Positions 45,485 through 54,796 of a stretch of 64,000 nucleotides of DNA are shown here, piece by piece; position 1 is the first letter of the stretch, and every line of letters starts with the position of its first letter. The translations under genes were made by a program, and so were the position numbers. This DNA is from Leuconostoc pseudomesenteroides KCTC 3652 (lineage in GTDB: Bacteria > Bacillota > Bacilli > Lactobacillales > Lactobacillaceae): the NCBI RefSeq assembly GCF_014634745.1, contig NZ_BMBP01000002.1, positions 124,001-188,000 on the forward strand, in the 5' to 3' direction. The notes below the pieces were generated by a model. That model saw only the letters and a list, made by a program, of their open reading frames with translations. It did not search any database and was not told the DNA's origin.

Positions 45485-46782
45485 TGTTCGTCTCCTTGCG
45501 CATCAATAATTGTTGGCAAATCTGTATAAAGATCAGCCAATTTAACAAGTTGTTGTTCACCAGTTGCCATGTTTTTAATATTGGCAGCGTGTGCCGCTAA
45601 CTCTTTTTCACCAACAGTCACGACGTACTTAGCATTGTGACGGTCAGCTGTTTTAAATTGTGCTTTGGCTGAGCGATCAAGATAATCACGTTCAGCAACA
45701 AAACCAAATGACCGAATGGCTTGCACGATTTGCATTGCTGCAACATCTGTTTCATCACCGATGTTGACAACATAAAAATCAAGGTCATTATCGACTTGCG
45801 GTGCAACACCCTGAGCGTTTAACAAACTCACCAAACGCTCCATACCAATTCCAAAACCAACGCCTGCTGTTTCAGGACCACCAAAAACCGACACCAATCC
45901 TGAATAACGTCCACCGCCGGCGATTGTTGCAGCCCCTTTTAACTGTTCATCAACTGTCATTACTTCAAAGATTGTATCGTTATAATAATCCAAACCACGA
46001 ACCATTGTTGGATCAATTTCAAAGTCAAGATTCAAAGCCGTCAACAATGCTTGAACTTTTTGGAAGTGCTGTTGTGAGGCTTCAGACAAATAATCCAAAA
46101 TTGAAGGTGCATCAGCCACAAAAACTTGATCACGTGGATCTTTTGAGTCTAAAACACGTAGTGGATTTTTTTCTAAACGCGCCTGAGAATCAGCAGATAA
46201 TTCGGCACGATGTGGCGTAAGATAGTCAATCAATGCTTGACGGTAATCATCTCGTGACTGCTTATCACCTAAAGTGTTAATTGCAACACGTAAATTCTTT
46301 AAACCAAGCGTTTGGAACAAATCAATCGCCATAGCAATAACTTCGACGTCAAGTGCTGGTGATGAGGAGCCGAAAGCTTCCACACCAATTTGATGGAATT
46401 GACGCATACGCCCTGCTTGTGGACGTTCATAACGGAACATTGGTCCAATGTAAAATGATTTATAAGGCTTATCAAATTCAGGTCCATATAGTTTATTCTC
46501 GACATACGCGCGGACAATTCCGGCTGTTCCCTCTGGTCGTAGGGCAATGTGACGATCACCTTTATCATGAAAATCATACATTTCCTTAGTGACAACATCT
46601 GATGTGTCACCTGCTGAACGAGAAAAAACTTCGAAATTTTCGAATATTGGTGTTCGAACTTCTTTAAAATTATAGTCACCAAATAATAAACGCGCAACAT
46701 TTTCAACGTGTTGCCATTGGCTTGTTTGATCTGGTAATAAATCTGCAGTGCCCTTAGGGCGCTGGAAAAGTGGTTTTGCCAT
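45481..46782 (-). CDS. hisS: Histidine-tRNA ligase
   Basis: 433 residues. Class II core: motif 1 near residue 35, [20 protein letters not shown] (motif 2) near 113, [13 protein letters not shown] (histidine A) near 262 and [13 protein letters not shown] (motif 3) near 312; C-terminal anticodon domain. First gene after the T-box leader. Confidence 0.98.
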   Translation of the reverse strand: MAKPLFQRPKGTADLLPDQTSQWQHVENVARLLFGDYNFKEVRTPIFENFEVFSRSAGDTSDVVTKEMYDFHDKGDRHIALRPEGTAGIVRAYVENKLYGPEFDKPYKSFYIGPMFRYERPQAGRMRQFHQIGVEAFGSSSPALDVEVIAMAIDLFQTLGLKNLRVAINTLGDKQSRDDYRQALIDYLTPHRAELSADSQARLEKNPLRVLDSKDPRDQVFVADAPSILDYLSEASQQHFQKVQALLTALNLDFEIDPTMVRGLDYYNDTIFEVMTVDEQLKGAATIAGGGRYSGLVSVFGGPETAGVGFGIGMERLVSLLNAQGVAPQVDNDLDFYVVNIGDETDVAAMQIVQAIRSFGFVAERDYLDRSAKAQFKTADRHNAKYVVTVGEKELAAHAANIKNMATGEQQLVKLADLYTDLPTIIDAQGDEQ

Positions 46783-46851
46783 GGTATTTTAATTGCTGGC
46801 ACGTCATCTTGAAACGCGTCAGTTGGACTCCTTCTTTATTTTGACATTAAA

Positions 46852-47072
46852 ACTGAAAAAGCGCCCTCAACGATTATTCGTTAAGGGCGCAATTGCACGG
46901 TACCACCTTAGATGTTGATGCATACACATCACTTAGATTGCTTATCGCGCTACCACGCACTGCCTTATACAACAGTGTCCTCCAAGGTGTCACAAATTAC
47001 GTCATCGTTTTGCTTGCATCACCCGCAAAATTTCTGATGGTCCAGAGCGTAATTTTTCCAATTCATCGGCTT
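46852..47072 (-). promoter_or_regulatory. T-box leader of hisS-aspS
   Basis: The antiterminator T-box AAGGTGGTACCGTG is followed by a terminator. Stem I is closed by CCGA with TTGG and an upper helix AAATTACG/CGTAATTT; between them, on the 3' side, lies GTGACACC (46986-46993). This puts GACAC in the specifier loop, offering CAC (His) and, shifted by two bases, GAC (Asp). Uncharged tRNA binding should allow read-through. Confidence 0.92.
46856..46890 (-). terminator. T-box terminator hairpin
   Basis: GCGCCCTTAACGA (46878-46890) pairs with TCGTTGAGGGCGC (46861-46873) over 13 positions with one G-U, followed by TTTTT. The 5' side overlaps the region that pairs with the T-box antiterminator. Confidence 0.93.
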
Positions 47073-47133
47073 TAATATATGCCTTAATGATATAGTTATC
47101 TCACCTCAAAGTCAAGCCAATTACAAGACAAAA

Positions 47134-48816
47134 TTACTTATCAAAACGATATACTTTTGCTTCATAAGGACGAAGTGTTGTCAAAGCGTCATCCTCATAA
47201 TTACTAATGAGGACTGACGCGTTATCTGGCACATGATAATCACGCGTCAATGTTTCGCTGGTGAAGTTATTGATTACCAATAATGACTCATTTTGGCCAA
47301 CACGACGGTAAGCGTAAACTTGTTCATCTTCAGGATCCAACAATTCGTATGTGCCTGTCGTTATGATTGGTAATTCGTGGCGTAAGCGAACGAGCTTTTG
47401 GTAGTAATAGAATGTTGAATTTAAGTCTGCTAACGCAGCCTTGGCATTAATAGTTTCATAATTATCATTCATCTTTAACCATGGCGTGCCGGTTGTGAAG
47501 CCTGCATTTTTGCTATCGTCCCACTGCATTGGTGTACGAGCGTTATCACGACCTTTGGCATGCACATACTTCAGCATGGTTGCTTCATCAGTTAAGTGAT
47601 CTTTATCAATCAAGTATTTGAAAGCATTTTTAATTTCAACATCATCAAAATCGTCACGTTGCAAATTATAGGCGTTGGTCATGCCAATTTCTTCACCTTG
47701 ATAAACATAGGGCGTTCCTTGCATGAAATGAAGTAAAGTGGCTACCATTTTAGCAGATACAACGCGATATTCAGGACGGTCATCCCCATAACGACTTACA
47801 GCACGTGGTTGATCATGATTATCCCAATAAAGTGAATTCCATGCTTTACCAGCCAAATCATTCTGCCATTTTGAGAGATTTTCTTTCAAATCAACGAGGG
47901 AAACTTTTTTGTCATACCATTTTCCAAGCGCAGGATTAGGATTATTATCAAGTCCCATGTGCTCAAATTGGAAGACCATGTTCAATTCTGAGTTGTCTTG
48001 ATTGGCATACTTAACGGCATTTTCAATATCAACACCTGAGGCTTCACCAACGGTCATCATATCAGCTCTGTTTAAGACTTGTTGACGCATTTCTTGCAAG
48101 TATTCATGGACATGCGGACCGTTGGCAACGGCTTTATCTGAATTACCATACTCGCCCCCCTCTGGCACTTCACCATCAGGCAAGCCATCTGGCTTAGAAA
48201 TGAGGGAAATGACGTCCATTCTGAAACCATCAATGCCCTTATCAACCCAGAAGTTCATCATGTCAAAGACAGATTGACGTACTTTAGGATTAACCCAATT
48301 TAGATCAGGTTGACCTTCGACAAACAAGTGTAGATAATATTGCCCTGTTGCCTCATCAAATTTCCAAGCTGGACCAGAGAAAAATGAGCCCCAGTTATTA
48401 GGCTCGTGTCCATCCACTGGATCACGCCAAATATAGAAATCACGCTTATCATTATCTTTTGAACTACGGCTTTCAATAAACCATTTATGCTGATCTGATG
48501 TGTGATTGACAACCAAATCCATCAAAATTTTGATGCCCTTTTCATGCGCTTTCGCTAGCAAGCGATCAAAATCAGCCATTGTACCAAATTTTGCGTTGAT
48601 ATCTTCATAATCGGAAATGTCGTAACCGTTATCTTTATCTGGTGATGCATAGACAGGATTCAGCCATACAACATCAGCACCCAATTTTTCGATGTAATCA
48701 AGGCGTTGCTCGATACCCTGTAAATCACCGATACCATCTCCATTAGCGTCTTGAAAAGACCTAGGATAAACTTGATATACAACTGCTTTTTGCCACCATT
48801 TTATTGTTTCTGTCAT
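47134..48816 (-). CDS. GH13 alpha-glucosidase, oligo-1,6-glucosidase type
   Basis: 560 residues. GH13 motifs: DLVVNHTSDQH near residue 98, EGQPDLNWVNP near 167, nucleophile in GFRMDVISLISK near 197, acid in VGEASGVD near 252 and NHDQPRAVSR near 324. QPDLN and the Val after the nucleophile Asp are typical of alpha-1,6-specific members, such as MalL or dextran glucosidase. Intracellular (no signal peptide). Downstream of the MFS symporter gene. Confidence 0.92.
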   Translation of the reverse strand: MTETIKWWQKAVVYQVYPRSFQDANGDGIGDLQGIEQRLDYIEKLGADVVWLNPVYASPDKDNGYDISDYEDINAKFGTMADFDRLLAKAHEKGIKILMDLVVNHTSDQHKWFIESRSSKDNDKRDFYIWRDPVDGHEPNNWGSFFSGPAWKFDEATGQYYLHLFVEGQPDLNWVNPKVRQSVFDMMNFWVDKGIDGFRMDVISLISKPDGLPDGEVPEGGEYGNSDKAVANGPHVHEYLQEMRQQVLNRADMMTVGEASGVDIENAVKYANQDNSELNMVFQFEHMGLDNNPNPALGKWYDKKVSLVDLKENLSKWQNDLAGKAWNSLYWDNHDQPRAVSRYGDDRPEYRVVSAKMVATLLHFMQGTPYVYQGEEIGMTNAYNLQRDDFDDVEIKNAFKYLIDKDHLTDEATMLKYVHAKGRDNARTPMQWDDSKNAGFTTGTPWLKMNDNYETINAKAALADLNSTFYYYQKLVRLRHELPIITTGTYELLDPEDEQVYAYRRVGQNESLLVINNFTSETLTRDYHVPDNASVLISNYEDDALTTLRPYEAKVYRFDK

Positions 48817-48831
48817 GATAATTCTCCTTTT

Positions 48832-50175
48832 TTAATTACGATTTTCTTCTTTTACGGTCCAGATTAGGCAACCACCAATCATCAAGAAGACACCGGCGAT
48901 TGCTAACATGTGTGCCATTGATTTTCCTACTGCTGGGAAGATTGCAAAACTAGCAACCGAAGCCACAATTTGCGGAATGCAGATAAAGCAATTGAACAGT
49001 CCCAGATAAATGCCATCATGTTTACCATCTAAGGCATTCGTCAAGATGGTAAATGGAATAGAAATTAACGCAATCCAACCAACACCAATCAAAATGAATC
49101 CAATCAGTGATGAAAGATGTGTATGGCCATAGGCAACAACAATAAAGCCAATACCACCAGCAATCAAGCTGAGAAAATAAGCACCTTTACGCGTTTTATT
49201 ATTCAAACGCTGGAATAAAATTCCCACCAAAATTGCTACAACTGAGTAAACAGCCTGTAAAATACCAAACCAATTACCAGCCGCTTGATAACCCGCAGAT
49301 GCAGGATCTGAAACATGCCAAATATTTTCTGACAAAGCACCAGTTGAATATGTCCACATATATGGAATACCGAACCAAACAAAGAATTCAACCACACCTA
49401 GTGTCCAAAATACCTTTGGTGCGTGCTTTAGAATTGTGATAAATGATTCATGCTGCTTTGTTTCGGCGTTATAGCCGTGGTAATAGGCCAGTGTTTCTGG
49501 ATCGTATTCTTTCACATTCATAATAGTAAAGACCGTTGAAATTAACAAAATAGCCGCTGCCACATAAAATGAAATTTTAACAGAATCTGGAACAACACCT
49601 CGGGCAGCCGTATTGGCTACCCCAAATGAGGTCAAAATAAACGGAAAGACGAAAGCAATCACGCCCCCTAAGCTACCCCAAATGTTTTGCAAACTCCAAG
49701 CCTTATCGGTTTGTTGTTCATTAACCATGTCTGGAATAATCATCTTGAACGGTTGCATAGAGACATTGGCCGATAGGTCCATGAATAACACTGTCACTGC
49801 ACCAAACCATAGTGCTGTCAGTGAACCGTACCCAAATCCAAACGATCCGGTATTTGGCAAAAGCAATAACACAATTAGGGAAACCAAACAGCCGCCAATC
49901 AAATAAGGCATTCGTCGACCTAACTTAGGCAACCAAGTTTTATCAGAGAACAAACCAATTAATGGTTGCGTAATCATACCCGCTAACGGTGGTAAAATGA
50001 AGAAAAATCCCAATTTTGTTGGATCTGAACCTAACGTTTGAAAGATTCGACCCATGTTACCAGTTTGTACTGAAAATGCAACTTGAACACCAGCATAACC
50101 AAAAGTCATTAAGAATAACTGCATGCTGGTCAGCATGGGGAGCTGACCTTTTTTTTGTGTCTTACTATTCAACAT
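48832..50175 (-). CDS. MFS sugar:cation symporter (SLC45/GPH-like), first copy
   Basis: 447 residues from MLNSKTQKKGQLPM; ATG 50175 follows AAAAGGAGAGTGAAT. 12 helices, with the SLC45-like motif RIFQTLGSDPTKLGFFFILP near residue 43 and PLAGMITQPLIGLFSDKTW. It resembles the transporter at 57150-58502 throughout. Probably imports maltose or isomaltose together with the GH13 gene behind it. Confidence 0.87.
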   Translation of the reverse strand: MLNSKTQKKGQLPMLTSMQLFLMTFGYAGVQVAFSVQTGNMGRIFQTLGSDPTKLGFFFILPPLAGMITQPLIGLFSDKTWLPKLGRRMPYLIGGCLVSLIVLLLLPNTGSFGFGYGSLTALWFGAVTVLFMDLSANVSMQPFKMIIPDMVNEQQTDKAWSLQNIWGSLGGVIAFVFPFILTSFGVANTAARGVVPDSVKISFYVAAAILLISTVFTIMNVKEYDPETLAYYHGYNAETKQHESFITILKHAPKVFWTLGVVEFFVWFGIPYMWTYSTGALSENIWHVSDPASAGYQAAGNWFGILQAVYSVVAILVGILFQRLNNKTRKGAYFLSLIAGGIGFIVVAYGHTHLSSLIGFILIGVGWIALISIPFTILTNALDGKHDGIYLGLFNCFICIPQIVASVASFAIFPAVGKSMAHMLAIAGVFLMIGGCLIWTVKEENRN

Positions 50176-50221
50176 ATTCACTCTCCTTTTAAGTGATTTT
50201 AGTTTACACACGCCATTTTAA

Positions 50222-50235
50222 AGCAACCGCTTACA
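50222..50235 (+). promoter_or_regulatory. Catabolite/LacI-type site before the first MFS gene
   Basis: AGCAACCGCTTACA resembles the cre consensus in its centre (reverse TGTAAGCGGTTGCT) with mismatches at the end. It lies 46 bp upstream of the MFS start. Confidence 0.5.
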
Positions 50236-50245
50236 TTTCATGCCA

Positions 50246-51922
50246 TTATGTACCTTCAAAGTACACTTTTGATTCATAAGGTCGTAAGGTATCCCCCTGA
50301 TCATCATCATAATTACTTAAAATCATATTCGCGCCATCGTTCAATCGATAATGACGTGTCTGAGTTTGATTCGTAAAGTTACTAATGACTAATAATTCAG
50401 AATCAACACCAATTCGCTTGTAAGCATAGACTTCTGAATCTGCCATGTCCAGTACCTGATAATGTCCGTTAGTGATGAGTGGCATTTGCTGTCGTAATGC
50501 AATAATTTTTTTGTAGAAATAAAAGATGGATTGTTGGTCAGCTAATGCTTGTGCCACGTTAATTGTTTCATAATTCGAATTAACTGCTAGCCAAGGTTTT
50601 CCCTTTGTAAAACCAGCCTGATTACTATCATCCCACTGCATTGGCGTCCGAGCATTATCACGTGAGGAATGATGTATATAAGTCATCATCTGCTCTGGTG
50701 AGACACGTTGCTGTTCAACCACTAAATCTTGATAGGCATTTAAGGTATCAATGTCTTGGTATTGTGAAATTGATGACCAATCAACATTTGTCATGCCGAT
50801 TTCTTCACCTTGGTAAATGTAGGGCGTTCCCTGCATAAAGTGCAATGTTGTGGCTAACATTTTTGCAGAGACAACGCGATAAGCTTCAGAATCATCACCA
50901 AATCTTGATACCACACGTGGTCGATCGTGGTTGTTCCAGTAAAGACTGTTCCAAGCTTTGCCATCCAGTTCTGTTTGCCATTTAGATAAAATTCGCTTCA
51001 AATCTACTAAATTAAATCGCTCATCACTCCACTTTCCTAAGCCTTCACGGCTATTATCAATCTCCGTATGCTCAAATTGGAAAATCATTTGTAATTCGTG
51101 ACTGTCAAATCCAGCATACTGAATAGCATCTGATGTTGTCACTCCTGGTGTTTCACCAACAGTGATAATATCGTTGCGTGACAACACCTTAGCATTCATT
51201 TCCTGCAAATATTGATGTACCTTTGGTCCATTGGCAACAAATGTCATTGACGATCCGTGATTATCGGCGTTCACATTAGGATCATTTGGCAATCCTGTTT
51301 GTTTTGAGATAAGATTGATGACATCCATTCGGAATCCATCAATCCCTTTGTTCAACCACCAAGCCATGGTTTCATAGATTGCTTCACGTAGCGCTGGATT
51401 TTCCCAATTCAAATCAGGCTGTTTTTTTGAGAAAAGATGTAAATAGTATTGTTTTGTTTTTTCATCAAACGCCCAAGCTGATCCGCCAAAATCCGACAAC
51501 CAATTATTTGGTTCATGTCCGTCGACGGGATCTCGCCAAATATAATAGTCACGATATGGATTATTACGCGACTGGCGGCTTTGTTGAAACCATTGATGTT
51601 CATCAGATGTGTGATTGACGACCAAATCCATCATGATTTTTAAGCCCAACTCATGGGCCACTGTAATCATTTCATCCACATCTGCCATCGTGCCAAATTC
51701 TGGTAAAATTTTGCGATAATCACTGATATCGTATCCATTATCATCATTTGGTGATTGGTAAATCGGACTTAGCCAGATGACTTGCACCCCTAGTTCTTTT
51801 AAATATGGGAGTCGTTGAATAATGCCCGGAATGTCACCAACACCATCACCATTACTATCCTGAAAACTGCGCGGATAAATCTGGTAGACGGTTGCTTTTT
51901 GCCACCATTTATTTTGATTCAT
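50246..51922 (-). CDS. GH13 alpha-glucosidase, second copy
   Basis: 558 residues from MNQNKWWQKATVYQIYPR; ATG 51920-51922 has GAGG eight bases upstream, an earlier ATG is too close. Same motifs as the first copy: KKQPDLNWENP, GFRMDVINLISK, VGETPGVT, NHDRPRVVSR, again alpha-1,6-type. No signal peptide. The two enzymes share the full length, so an old duplication. Divergent from the LacI-type gene, with operators in between. Confidence 0.92.
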   Translation of the reverse strand: MNQNKWWQKATVYQIYPRSFQDSNGDGVGDIPGIIQRLPYLKELGVQVIWLSPIYQSPNDDNGYDISDYRKILPEFGTMADVDEMITVAHELGLKIMMDLVVNHTSDEHQWFQQSRQSRNNPYRDYYIWRDPVDGHEPNNWLSDFGGSAWAFDEKTKQYYLHLFSKKQPDLNWENPALREAIYETMAWWLNKGIDGFRMDVINLISKQTGLPNDPNVNADNHGSSMTFVANGPKVHQYLQEMNAKVLSRNDIITVGETPGVTTSDAIQYAGFDSHELQMIFQFEHTEIDNSREGLGKWSDERFNLVDLKRILSKWQTELDGKAWNSLYWNNHDRPRVVSRFGDDSEAYRVVSAKMLATTLHFMQGTPYIYQGEEIGMTNVDWSSISQYQDIDTLNAYQDLVVEQQRVSPEQMMTYIHHSSRDNARTPMQWDDSNQAGFTKGKPWLAVNSNYETINVAQALADQQSIFYFYKKIIALRQQMPLITNGHYQVLDMADSEVYAYKRIGVDSELLVISNFTNQTQTRHYRLNDGANMILSNYDDDQGDTLRPYESKVYFEGT

Positions 51923-51959
51923 TATCATGCCTCATGATTTCCAATTAACTTTTTATTTT

Positions 51960-51979
51960 TTGAGTAAACGTTTACGCAA
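51960..51979. promoter_or_regulatory. LacI-type operator palindrome
   Basis: TTGAGTAAACGTTTACGCAA: inner GTAAACGTTTAC is perfect, and nine of ten positions match across the arms. It sits in the divergent region of the second GH13 gene and the LacI-type gene. Central CG is typical of the family. Confidence 0.75.
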
Positions 51980-51986
51980 TTAATAT

Positions 51987-52000
51987 TGTAACCGCTTTCA
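51987..52000. promoter_or_regulatory. cre-type site
   Basis: Reverse strand TGAAAGCGGTTACA agrees fully with the cre consensus TGWAANCGNTNWCA. It would serve CcpA or the local LacI-type regulator, for the GH13 gene and the regulator. Confidence 0.75.
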
Positions 52001-52038
52001 TTTCGTTTGTCAAACTATTTTGGGTTATAATATAATTT

Positions 52039-53031
52039 ATGGCTATTACAATCAAAGACATTGCAAATAAAGCTGGCATTTCAGCCGCCTCCGTCTCACG
52101 AATTTTAACTAATCGCGGGCGTTTTAGTGAGGCAACCGCACAACGCGTTCGACAATTAGCCCACGAAATGGGATACTATAAAAATCAATCGGCCGCCGAT
52201 TTATCACAAAAAGAAAGTCGCGTCATCGGTGTATTGGTACCAACCACGCACACTAACTTTGCTGATGAAATCATTAAAGGCATGCAAACAAAGGCTTTCG
52301 AATTAGGTTATGAATTATTGATTGCTTTCGTTGAAACGGACAGCCAGCAGCAAATCAAAACTGTTAAATCATTGCTTTCTCGGCAATTATTAGCGGTTGT
52401 CATGTTAGCGATTGATATTGAAGATCCTGTTTTTGAAGTCTTAACAAAAGCTGACGTGCGTTTGCTGAGTGTCTCTAACCAACTCAATAACGTCATTCCC
52501 TCTATTTCCTCTGATAACTACGCCATGATGCACACTATCGTGGATTATTTATACAATCAAGGGCACCGTAAAATGGCCTTAATCGGGGCGTCCAATCCAG
52601 ATCCAATTGTTGCTATTTTAAGACGAAAAGGGTTTATTGATGCGTTGCTAGATCATGGGATTACTTATAATCCCGACTTCATTTGGGGTGTTGAAAACGC
52701 TTACCAAACTGGTTTAGATGCCATCAAAAAATTTGGCAATCCCCTGCCATTCACGGCTGCAATTGGCTCAGCAGACATTATCAGTATCGGGTTACTCAAT
52801 GGGGCGAAAGATGCTGGTATTGCCGTCCCAGATGATTTATCAATTGTGACCATTGACGGGACAGAACTAACCCAAATAACACGTCCTATCCTAACAGCTG
52901 CGCAACAAAACTTTGCACAAATGGGAGAATTAGCTATTACGACTCTCGCCGATCAAAACCTGTCGCCGCACACCATCATTTTTACTGATATCACACTCAA
53001 GCCAGGCGATACAGTGGCAAACATTAATTAG
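52039..53031 (+). CDS. LacI-family regulator (MalR-like), possibly leaderless
   Basis: 330 residues. N-terminal helix-turn-helix ITIKDIANKAGISAASVSRIL, sugar-binding core with VIGVLVPTTHTNFADEI near residue 62. No ribosome binding site precedes the ATG; instead the TATAAT (52026-52031) lies eight bases before it, which would put the transcript start at or next to the ATG. Likely repressor of the neighbouring alpha-glucoside genes. Confidence 0.9.
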   Translation: MAITIKDIANKAGISAASVSRILTNRGRFSEATAQRVRQLAHEMGYYKNQSAADLSQKESRVIGVLVPTTHTNFADEIIKGMQTKAFELGYELLIAFVETDSQQQIKTVKSLLSRQLLAVVMLAIDIEDPVFEVLTKADVRLLSVSNQLNNVIPSISSDNYAMMHTIVDYLYNQGHRKMALIGASNPDPIVAILRRKGFIDALLDHGITYNPDFIWGVENAYQTGLDAIKKFGNPLPFTAAIGSADIISIGLLNGAKDAGIAVPDDLSIVTIDGTELTQITRPILTAAQQNFAQMGELAITTLADQNLSPHTIIFTDITLKPGDTVANIN

Positions 53032-53037
53032 AACAAC

Positions 53038-53075
53038 AAAAGAGTGTCAGTGCATAAAAACACTGACACTCTTTT
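53038..53075. terminator. Bidirectional terminator between the LacI-type gene and pgmB
   Basis: Perfect 15-bp stem AAAAGAGTGTCAGTG / CACTGACACTCTTTT with an eight-base loop. T-tracts on both strands, serving the convergent genes. Confidence 0.93.
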
Positions 53076-53082
53076 TAGTTAT

Positions 53083-53754
53083 CTATTGCATTTTAGCTTC
53101 AATATTTGCTAAGGTCACTTCTGAAGTAGACTCAAAATTCAAGTCCGCTCCTGACAAAACATCTGCGTTACCAATGGCTAGTGATGTCTCACCTGCGCCA
53201 TTGATTGAGACAATACCAGCAGCTGAATCTTCCAATCCAATTACATTTTCTGGATTTAAATGTAAGACTTCCGCAGCACGAACGAAGATTTCAGGATCAG
53301 GTTTTCCCTTTGTCAAAGTGGCGGGATCAACAATGCCAACAAAATACTCGGTCAATCCCAAATGATCTAGAATCATTGGTGCGTTTTTAGAAGCTGATGC
53401 CACCGACATTGTATAGCCAGCTGTCTTAGCCGATTGAATAAAATCTTTCATGCCAGGTAAAATATCATCTTCCGTCAATGTTGAAATAAGTTGTTGATAA
53501 TTATGATTTTTCTTTTCTGCTAATGCTTCTTTATCTGCTTGAGAAAAATCATCGGCATGATCCCCAGCATCCAAAATCATTTGCAAGGAAGCCATACGAC
53601 TGATGCCTTTCAAACCTTCAGCCAATTCTGGTGTCCAAGTTGTGCCAACCTCATCAGCTGTTTGATGCCAAGCTTCGCCATGAAAACGCGCCGTATCAGC
53701 AATAACCCCATCTAAATCAAAGGCAAAACCTTTAATATCTGAAAATTTAGCCAT
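53083..53754 (-). CDS. pgmB: Beta-phosphoglucomutase
   Basis: 223 residues, HAD superfamily. Nucleophile and acid/base Asp in FAFDLDGVIADTARFH near residue 11, VASASKNAP near 117 and GLEDSAAGI near 169. It converts beta-glucose-1-phosphate from maltose phosphorylase to glucose-6-phosphate. Two bases after galM in the maltose operon. Confidence 0.95.
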   Translation of the reverse strand: MAKFSDIKGFAFDLDGVIADTARFHGEAWHQTADEVGTTWTPELAEGLKGISRMASLQMILDAGDHADDFSQADKEALAEKKNHNYQQLISTLTEDDILPGMKDFIQSAKTAGYTMSVASASKNAPMILDHLGLTEYFVGIVDPATLTKGKPDPEIFVRAAEVLHLNPENVIGLEDSAAGIVSINGAGETSLAIGNADVLSGADLNFESTSEVTLANIEAKMQ

Positions 53755-53756
53755 TT

Positions 53757-54740
53757 TTATTTATCCTCACTTTTTTTAATTTGGTAAGTTACAGTATATG
53801 TTTTTGTTTCATTTGCTGGCAAAACAATATCACCAAAGTCTTCATGATTAACCGCGTCAGGCAAGGTCTGCATCTCAATAGCAAGCGCTGTTTTAATGTC
53901 GCTGCTATCGTCAGGATTGGCAGTGAATACAACCACACCATTGCGATCTGAATCCACTGTCAAGGTCAAACTTTCATCGGGTGAAGTTAGTCCTACTCCC
54001 TCCCCTTGACGGCTGGGATCTAATACCCAAGCATCATCATAATGCTCTTGTCCCAAGGCATGCAAATGCGCAAAATCAAATTTTGTATTTTGATTATCAA
54101 TCACGTTACCGGTTGGAATCGTGTGATTATCAACTTCAAGATGTTGACGTGACGCAATTTGTAATTTATGCTGACTGATATCTTGATCCTTACCAACTAA
54201 ATTAAAGTAGACATGCGTCATTGGATTGAACAATGTATTCTCGGTTGAAACGCCACTAAATATAATGTCTAAACGATCTTCATCGTCCAATCGATAAGTC
54301 ACTCGGGCAGCTAATTGACCGGCAAATTCATCATCAAAGGTACGTGTAAAATTAATTTCCGCCGCTGTACCCAAATTTCTTGCTTCACCGTGCCAATTAA
54401 CCGCATCAAAACCATTGATGCCAGAGTGTAAAACATTGCCATGATCATTTGGTGTTAATGTAAAATGTGCACCCTCAATATCATAATCAGTTTTTGATAG
54501 ACGTCCACCAACACGGCCAATTGTGTTTCCAAAATGGAATGGATTATCTAAATACGCGGCTAAATCATCAAATTGTACTAATAATTCTTGTTTGACACCA
54601 TCACGTTCAACGGAAAATGACTGCCAAGTTGCCCCGTATGAAATCGCAGTAATCTGTGTGTGATTGATGTTTTCTAGGGTAAACGCCGTCACGACCTTTC
54701 CGTCAGGTAATTGTCCAAAATCCTTCTCTACTACTTTCAT
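53757..54740 (-). CDS. galM: Aldose 1-epimerase (maltose epimerase type)
   Basis: 327 residues from MKVVEKDFGQLPDGK; ATG 54738-54740 follows AAAGGATATC. GalM fold, with AISYGATWQSFSVERDG near residue 28, NTIGRVGGRLSK near 65, and the segment GNVLHSGINGFD. It equilibrates alpha and beta anomers of maltose or glucose so that the phosphorylase gets its preferred substrate. Lies between mapA and pgmB. Confidence 0.92.
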   Translation of the reverse strand: MKVVEKDFGQLPDGKVVTAFTLENINHTQITAISYGATWQSFSVERDGVKQELLVQFDDLAAYLDNPFHFGNTIGRVGGRLSKTDYDIEGAHFTLTPNDHGNVLHSGINGFDAVNWHGEARNLGTAAEINFTRTFDDEFAGQLAARVTYRLDDEDRLDIIFSGVSTENTLFNPMTHVYFNLVGKDQDISQHKLQIASRQHLEVDNHTIPTGNVIDNQNTKFDFAHLHALGQEHYDDAWVLDPSRQGEGVGLTSPDESLTLTVDSDRNGVVVFTANPDDSSDIKTALAIEMQTLPDAVNHEDFGDIVLPANETKTYTVTYQIKKSEDK

Positions 54741-54796
54741 GATATCCTTTCCTGCTATACAGCAAATGAGCGATTCCTCGCTCATCATCATGCTTA

